DNA from: Hypsibius dujardini | Lineage: Eukaryota; Tardigrada; Eutardigrada; Parachela; Hypsibiidae | Direction: 5' to 3' | NCBI GenBank assembly: GCA_001579985.1 | Contig: LRSR01012499.1 | Coordinates: 1-45,418, forward strand | Length of the DNA stretch: 45,418 bases | Shown here: one piece after another, positions 41,785 through 45,418 of the stretch | Layout of the letters: the number at the start of each line of letters is the position of its first letter | Position numbering within the stretch: position 1 is the first letter of the stretch | Translations under genes and position numbers: made by a program | The notes under the pieces: model-generated | Database searches by the model: none | Seen by the model: the letters and a program-made list of their open reading frames with translations, nothing else | What the model was told of the DNA's origin: nothing

Positions 41785-44425
41785 ACCAGCAAAAGCGATC
41801 CAAACTGAGGGCCGGAACTGACAGTGTTTTGCATACGCAGCGAAGGCGCCGGAAAAGTAGCTTTCTCCCTTCTCCATGAAATTCTGGCAATAGCTTTGGC
41901 CCCGGTGATCTGGAACATTGAGATGGACAAATACGCGTGCGGACTTCCGCTCTAAGCTATGCAGGGATGACGTTTATAGGCCCAAGGTATTTTGCTTTGA
42001 CAACTTCAGCAGCAATTACGTTTTCTAGAATCCGAGTTTTCCGCTGGCTTATGCCTAGATGGCTTTCGAGTTGGGACAACTCAAATACGTAATTTTTTCT
42101 GAGCTTGGGACCTTCACTGTTCATTTTTCGTAATGGCCAAATCTCATCTATAGACTAGCCGAAATTTTATAATACTGAAAATAGTTCCACTACCAATGTA
42201 AAATGTTTAGTAATATCAGATATTTAGAAAAAGAAATCCGTTGTTCTTTCTGATAGCAGAAATTGCTGCACTTCTAACTAAGGCGAGAAAAACCGTTTCA
42301 AAATTTGTAAGCACCTATTCCTGTGGTCAGCGAGTTTGAGCTTTTAAGCGAGGGCTAGGGACTGATAGTAGGAATTAAGTAAGATGATAATTAGTTAATA
42401 ATAGTGGAATGGTGGCTACCGATCGGTAGTGCGAATTAGTAACGAATTAGTATCGACTGGGGCGTGAGAATCTCAATATAGAAACCACTGAAAACTCTGC
42501 AGCCTGATGGCTTTAAAAAGTTTCTGATTTTGTTTTTTGTTATCCCTTTTAAAATTGTTTTAGTTTCGTTCAGCCCTTAATTCTCCTTCTAAAATTGCTG
42601 GGAAAGTGCAAATTTTGTTAACTGGACAGTGGATGGTCGTCGGTGAACAAAACAGCTTATTGCGGGATTACGGTATCATTGGAGCTTGCACCAAAACAAC
42701 AAAATGGGATTTTTTTCATTCCGACTAGAATGGATACTCAGTTTGTGCCCTAGAATTTGATGGGTTTGAGTCGAAGAAAAATAATTGTAACAAACACTAC
42801 TTTTTCTCATCCATATCACCACTCCCAACACCGCCATTTGTTTGGGATTTTTTCTTCGAATTCAAAAAAATGTGTTTTTTAGTGTCTGGGGGCATGAAAG
42901 CTTTATTGAACGGTTTTATAATAAACAACGGCTCTCGGACTCAATAAAACGTCATTTTGAGGTCTGAGTTAGCTGTCATGAGCACCCCGATCAGCTTGGG
43001 TGTGAAATAGTCTCAAAACTCTTTTGGAAAAGTGCAGTTAGGTGACGGGGCTCCTTGTTGGGTTTCTTGTTTAAATTTCTCAATCTTTCATTTCAAATGC
43101 AGTCATGGGATGTTTAGATTCTGATTACGCAAGAGGAATTGACAGTGGCTGCAGCAGGTTGCAAGAAAGGTGTTTTTTGGTATCCCCGCATTCAAAATTG
43201 CTGCCTGACTCTATTTGATTCCCACTCTAATTTTTCCTCCATTGATATTCCTTACCAAAAATGGTAAAATTCCTCAGAATTATAAGGTCAATTCGCATAT
43301 TTAATTGTGTTTTTTACTCTGTTAGAACTATCTTCTTTGAGATTTTTAACGGTATTCTACCCAACAAATATATTGTCCGCATGCATCGGATATTTGAGGG
43401 AGGTAATGGGCTATTCGATCGTGCCATCTAATTGGGATTACTCAATGCATGAGTTAGGCATTTTTTTGTTGGAAGATCGGATCTCAAAAATGAGTTCTCC
43501 CACAGTGTGTAGCTTGGTAAACACGTGACCCCAAGTAGGCCTTCGCTGATTTGTGTCCTCACCCATCACATGCTAGGATAGGGTATGTAGTGGACTTTCA
43601 TTCGCCAAACAACAAAACGAGTTTAGCGAGGGATTGAAATATGAAAACTTTATTAGATCGCTGGAGCGACAGAGGGACCTGAATTCAGCCGTCTGGGTTC
43701 CTGGCCCGAAACTTTTTACCTGCCTCCGCACATTCAGTGGCTTTCATTTCAATAGAAGCATTGGTGAACAGACTTTTCAAAAACGTGAATCCTATTTGTG
43801 CGGCCATCTGATTTGGAAGACTGTAGCGGCGCAACGTTAGCCAAGGTGCCTGCTCGCGTGACTAGTCGCAGGCGTCATCGCCAAACAATTTGAATTTTGC
43901 GGTTCCAAACCTTTGAATGGTTTCGCTACTGGCGATTAAAAAGCCCAATGAATTCGCTTCGATTTTGTTCCAGATTTTGGGAAATGCAGCTCTACGGCAG
44001 GGAGAAATGAGCAGACGAATTTGAGTTTTGCACCCTAAACTTTGGACAGAGAGAAAAGCCGTTTTCCCGGACACGGAATTCAACTTTGACCCGTGCTGCG
44101 ACTGTTCTCTCCAAAATTTGTTTTTTATATTTTCGGAAGGTATAATAGTTTAAGGTAATATCGGCTGTTTCAGATTTCATGTCAGATCTAAATAAAAAAA
44201 ATTGCGAGGAGAATAAGATTGCGGACAGAATGTTGACAGGGAATCCGCTGTGTGTCTTCTTCCCCGAGCCGATTTATTTTTTCTTTACCGAGCTGACCTA
44301 CTTTTTTCATTATTTTTCCCTTACTCAACTGAGGTTCAGCTACTAGAAACAGGGCCTAATTACTTTCAATGCATGACCGACTCTTGGGAAAAATTTAGGT
44401 GACATTACTTTTTTAGGGGCCCTCA
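41785..44425. other. 2.6 kb with no recognised feature
   Basis: No coding exon, repeat family or RNA gene could be supported here. The composition is moderately A/T-rich and free of GTCT tracts, in contrast to the rest of the window. Confidence 0.5.
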
Positions 44426-45418
44426 TATCACTGACTCTCGCTCTCTCTCTGCCTGCCTACCCCTTGGGAATTATGAAGCACATGGAATTATCAATAATGC
44501 CTTGCCTTGGATTGCTTACATTGCTTGCCTGTTAATGGGGGTGACTCGTCGTCCGCAGACAAGCAAGCAGCTCTCGTTTCTTTTGTGTTGTGTACTGGAG
44601 TTTGAGTGCGTATCTCGTATTTGGCGTACCCGTTTCACGGTAAACTAAGGGGAGACCTCTCTTTACAAATGTTGCCTGTGACTGTGTGATAGAGTTCGCT
44701 CTAGTAACGCTTTTAGGCTTTGTTTGCCTTACTGTGTGCGACCCCTTTTTCCCGTTTCACCCCCACCATCTAACCATCTCTCTTTTTGCCTTTGTTTTGC
44801 AGATGATCCGGCTTGAAAGACTTGATTCGCGTTGTTGTCTGCCGCGGCTTCCGCTTGGACTATTATCATTTTGTCGCCTCTATTTTCTGGGGCGGGGGTT
44901 TCGTATTAATCAGAGAGAGTTGGCTTACATAGACGAGGGGAAGAAATGATGAGGAGCGGTAGCTCCGAAGTAAAAGGGAAGGGAAACGATGAGAACCCAA
45001 CACTACGGTAGAATGAAGAACTAAAATAGACTGACTAAGAAAAGACGCACACACTGTGAGTATATCCAGTATAGGGAACCGGTCGCGGCACACAGGCTCG
45101 CGCGGATAACAATCGCCCAGCCGAACACTTCCGGTTCGACTATATTTCTGACAACACACAAACATACAACAAACAAACACTCAAGTACATGAGCGGTAAG
45201 CAATGGCTACGTGGAGGACGATTGAAGTCCACCAGTCCAGTCATGAAACTACCCGCAACAATTTGTCTGACTGACTGGAATCTGGAACTGGGATCTCTTT
45301 CCTCGGAGATTAGAGGATTTGTCTGAGAATTGGTTTTTTGTCTGTCTGTCTGTTTCACTGACTGACTGGATTCGTGACTGGAATTTCTATTGAGCGGATC
45401 GTTTACTGCGCGTCTTGT
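44426..45418 (+). repeat. Segmental duplication, copy 2, truncated by window end
   Basis: It matches 32299-32955 in the same orientation. Differences are a 389-bp insertion (44872-45260) and loss of about 57 bp after CTATTGAG, between two GAG triplets. The homology still runs at the last base, so the duplication extends beyond the window. Confidence 0.9.
44872..45260 (-). mobile_element. Probable solo LTR with 4-bp target duplication
   Basis: The insertion starts TGTCGCC and ends GCAACA, giving the TG...CA ends of LTRs (on the minus strand TGTTGC ... GGCGACA). It is flanked by ATTT at 44868-44871 and 45261-45264. The empty site in copy 1 has a single ATTT at 32740-32743. There are no internal ORFs of note, and 389 bp is a normal LTR length. 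Minus-strand orientation is only a guess. Confidence 0.75.

Noticed and set aside
44686-44949. 87-codon ORF at the duplication/LTR boundary
   Set aside because: It is a chance reading across the insertion junction; copy 1 stops after about 24 codons from the shared ATG.

Overview
The window is nuclear DNA of an invertebrate animal. The evidence is clear orthologues of animal genes split by GT-AG introns, signal-peptide and leucine-rich-repeat proteins, AATAAA poly(A) signals and no prokaryotic gene organisation. I cannot fix the phylum. Three conserved genes have fewer introns than I recall for their vertebrate counterparts, and many introns and spacers carry long degenerate (GTCT)n tracts.

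Layout. (1) 1-2074, minus strand: a partial, previously unrecognised secreted protein with a signal peptide, a furin-like RKRR site, about 25 S-P-P-S-Y pentapeptides and then G-G-G-G-Y repeats running off the left edge. (2) 3014-8688, minus: a complete nine-exon sorting nexin of the SNX13 type (membrane anchor, PXA, RGS, PX, nexin-C). (3) 10179-13620, plus: a complete ten-exon RBBP4/RbAp48 WD40 histone chaperone, head-to-head with SNX13. (4) 14363-17750, minus: a complete eight-exon PHAF1 (C16orf70/UPF0183) gene, tail-to-tail with RBBP4. (5) 17751-33544: nearly 16 kb without a convincing coding exon, holding promoter-like modules, TGATTGAT clusters and many GTCT tracts; it may be the upstream region and 5' introns of the next gene. 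(6) 33545-37709, plus: a seven-exon, 642-residue single-pass LRR receptor with a PDZ-ligand-like C terminus. (7) 39152-39657, plus: a small secreted trefoil-domain gene whose Thr-rich tail lies one frame away. (8) 39.7-41.8 kb: degenerate repeats, an inverted-repeat element, a large imperfect hairpin and two fragments resembling the C-terminal half of an A1 aspartic peptidase. (9) 41.8-44.4 kb: nothing recognised. (10) 44426-45418: a near-identical second copy of 32299-32955, interrupted by a 389-bp TG...CA element flanked by a 4-bp duplication, so its empty site can be read in the first copy.

SNX13 (endosome/lipid-droplet tethering) and PHAF1 (phagophore recruitment) both act in endolysosomal or autophagic membrane biology and RBBP4 in chromatin. 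I see no sign that these neighbours form one pathway. The most unusual items are the SPPSY protein, the duplication with its dated insertion, the frame-split trefoil gene and the foldback element at 40.3-41.1 kb. Exon limits were derived by hand from splice consensus, reading phase and remembered family alignments; no search was run.
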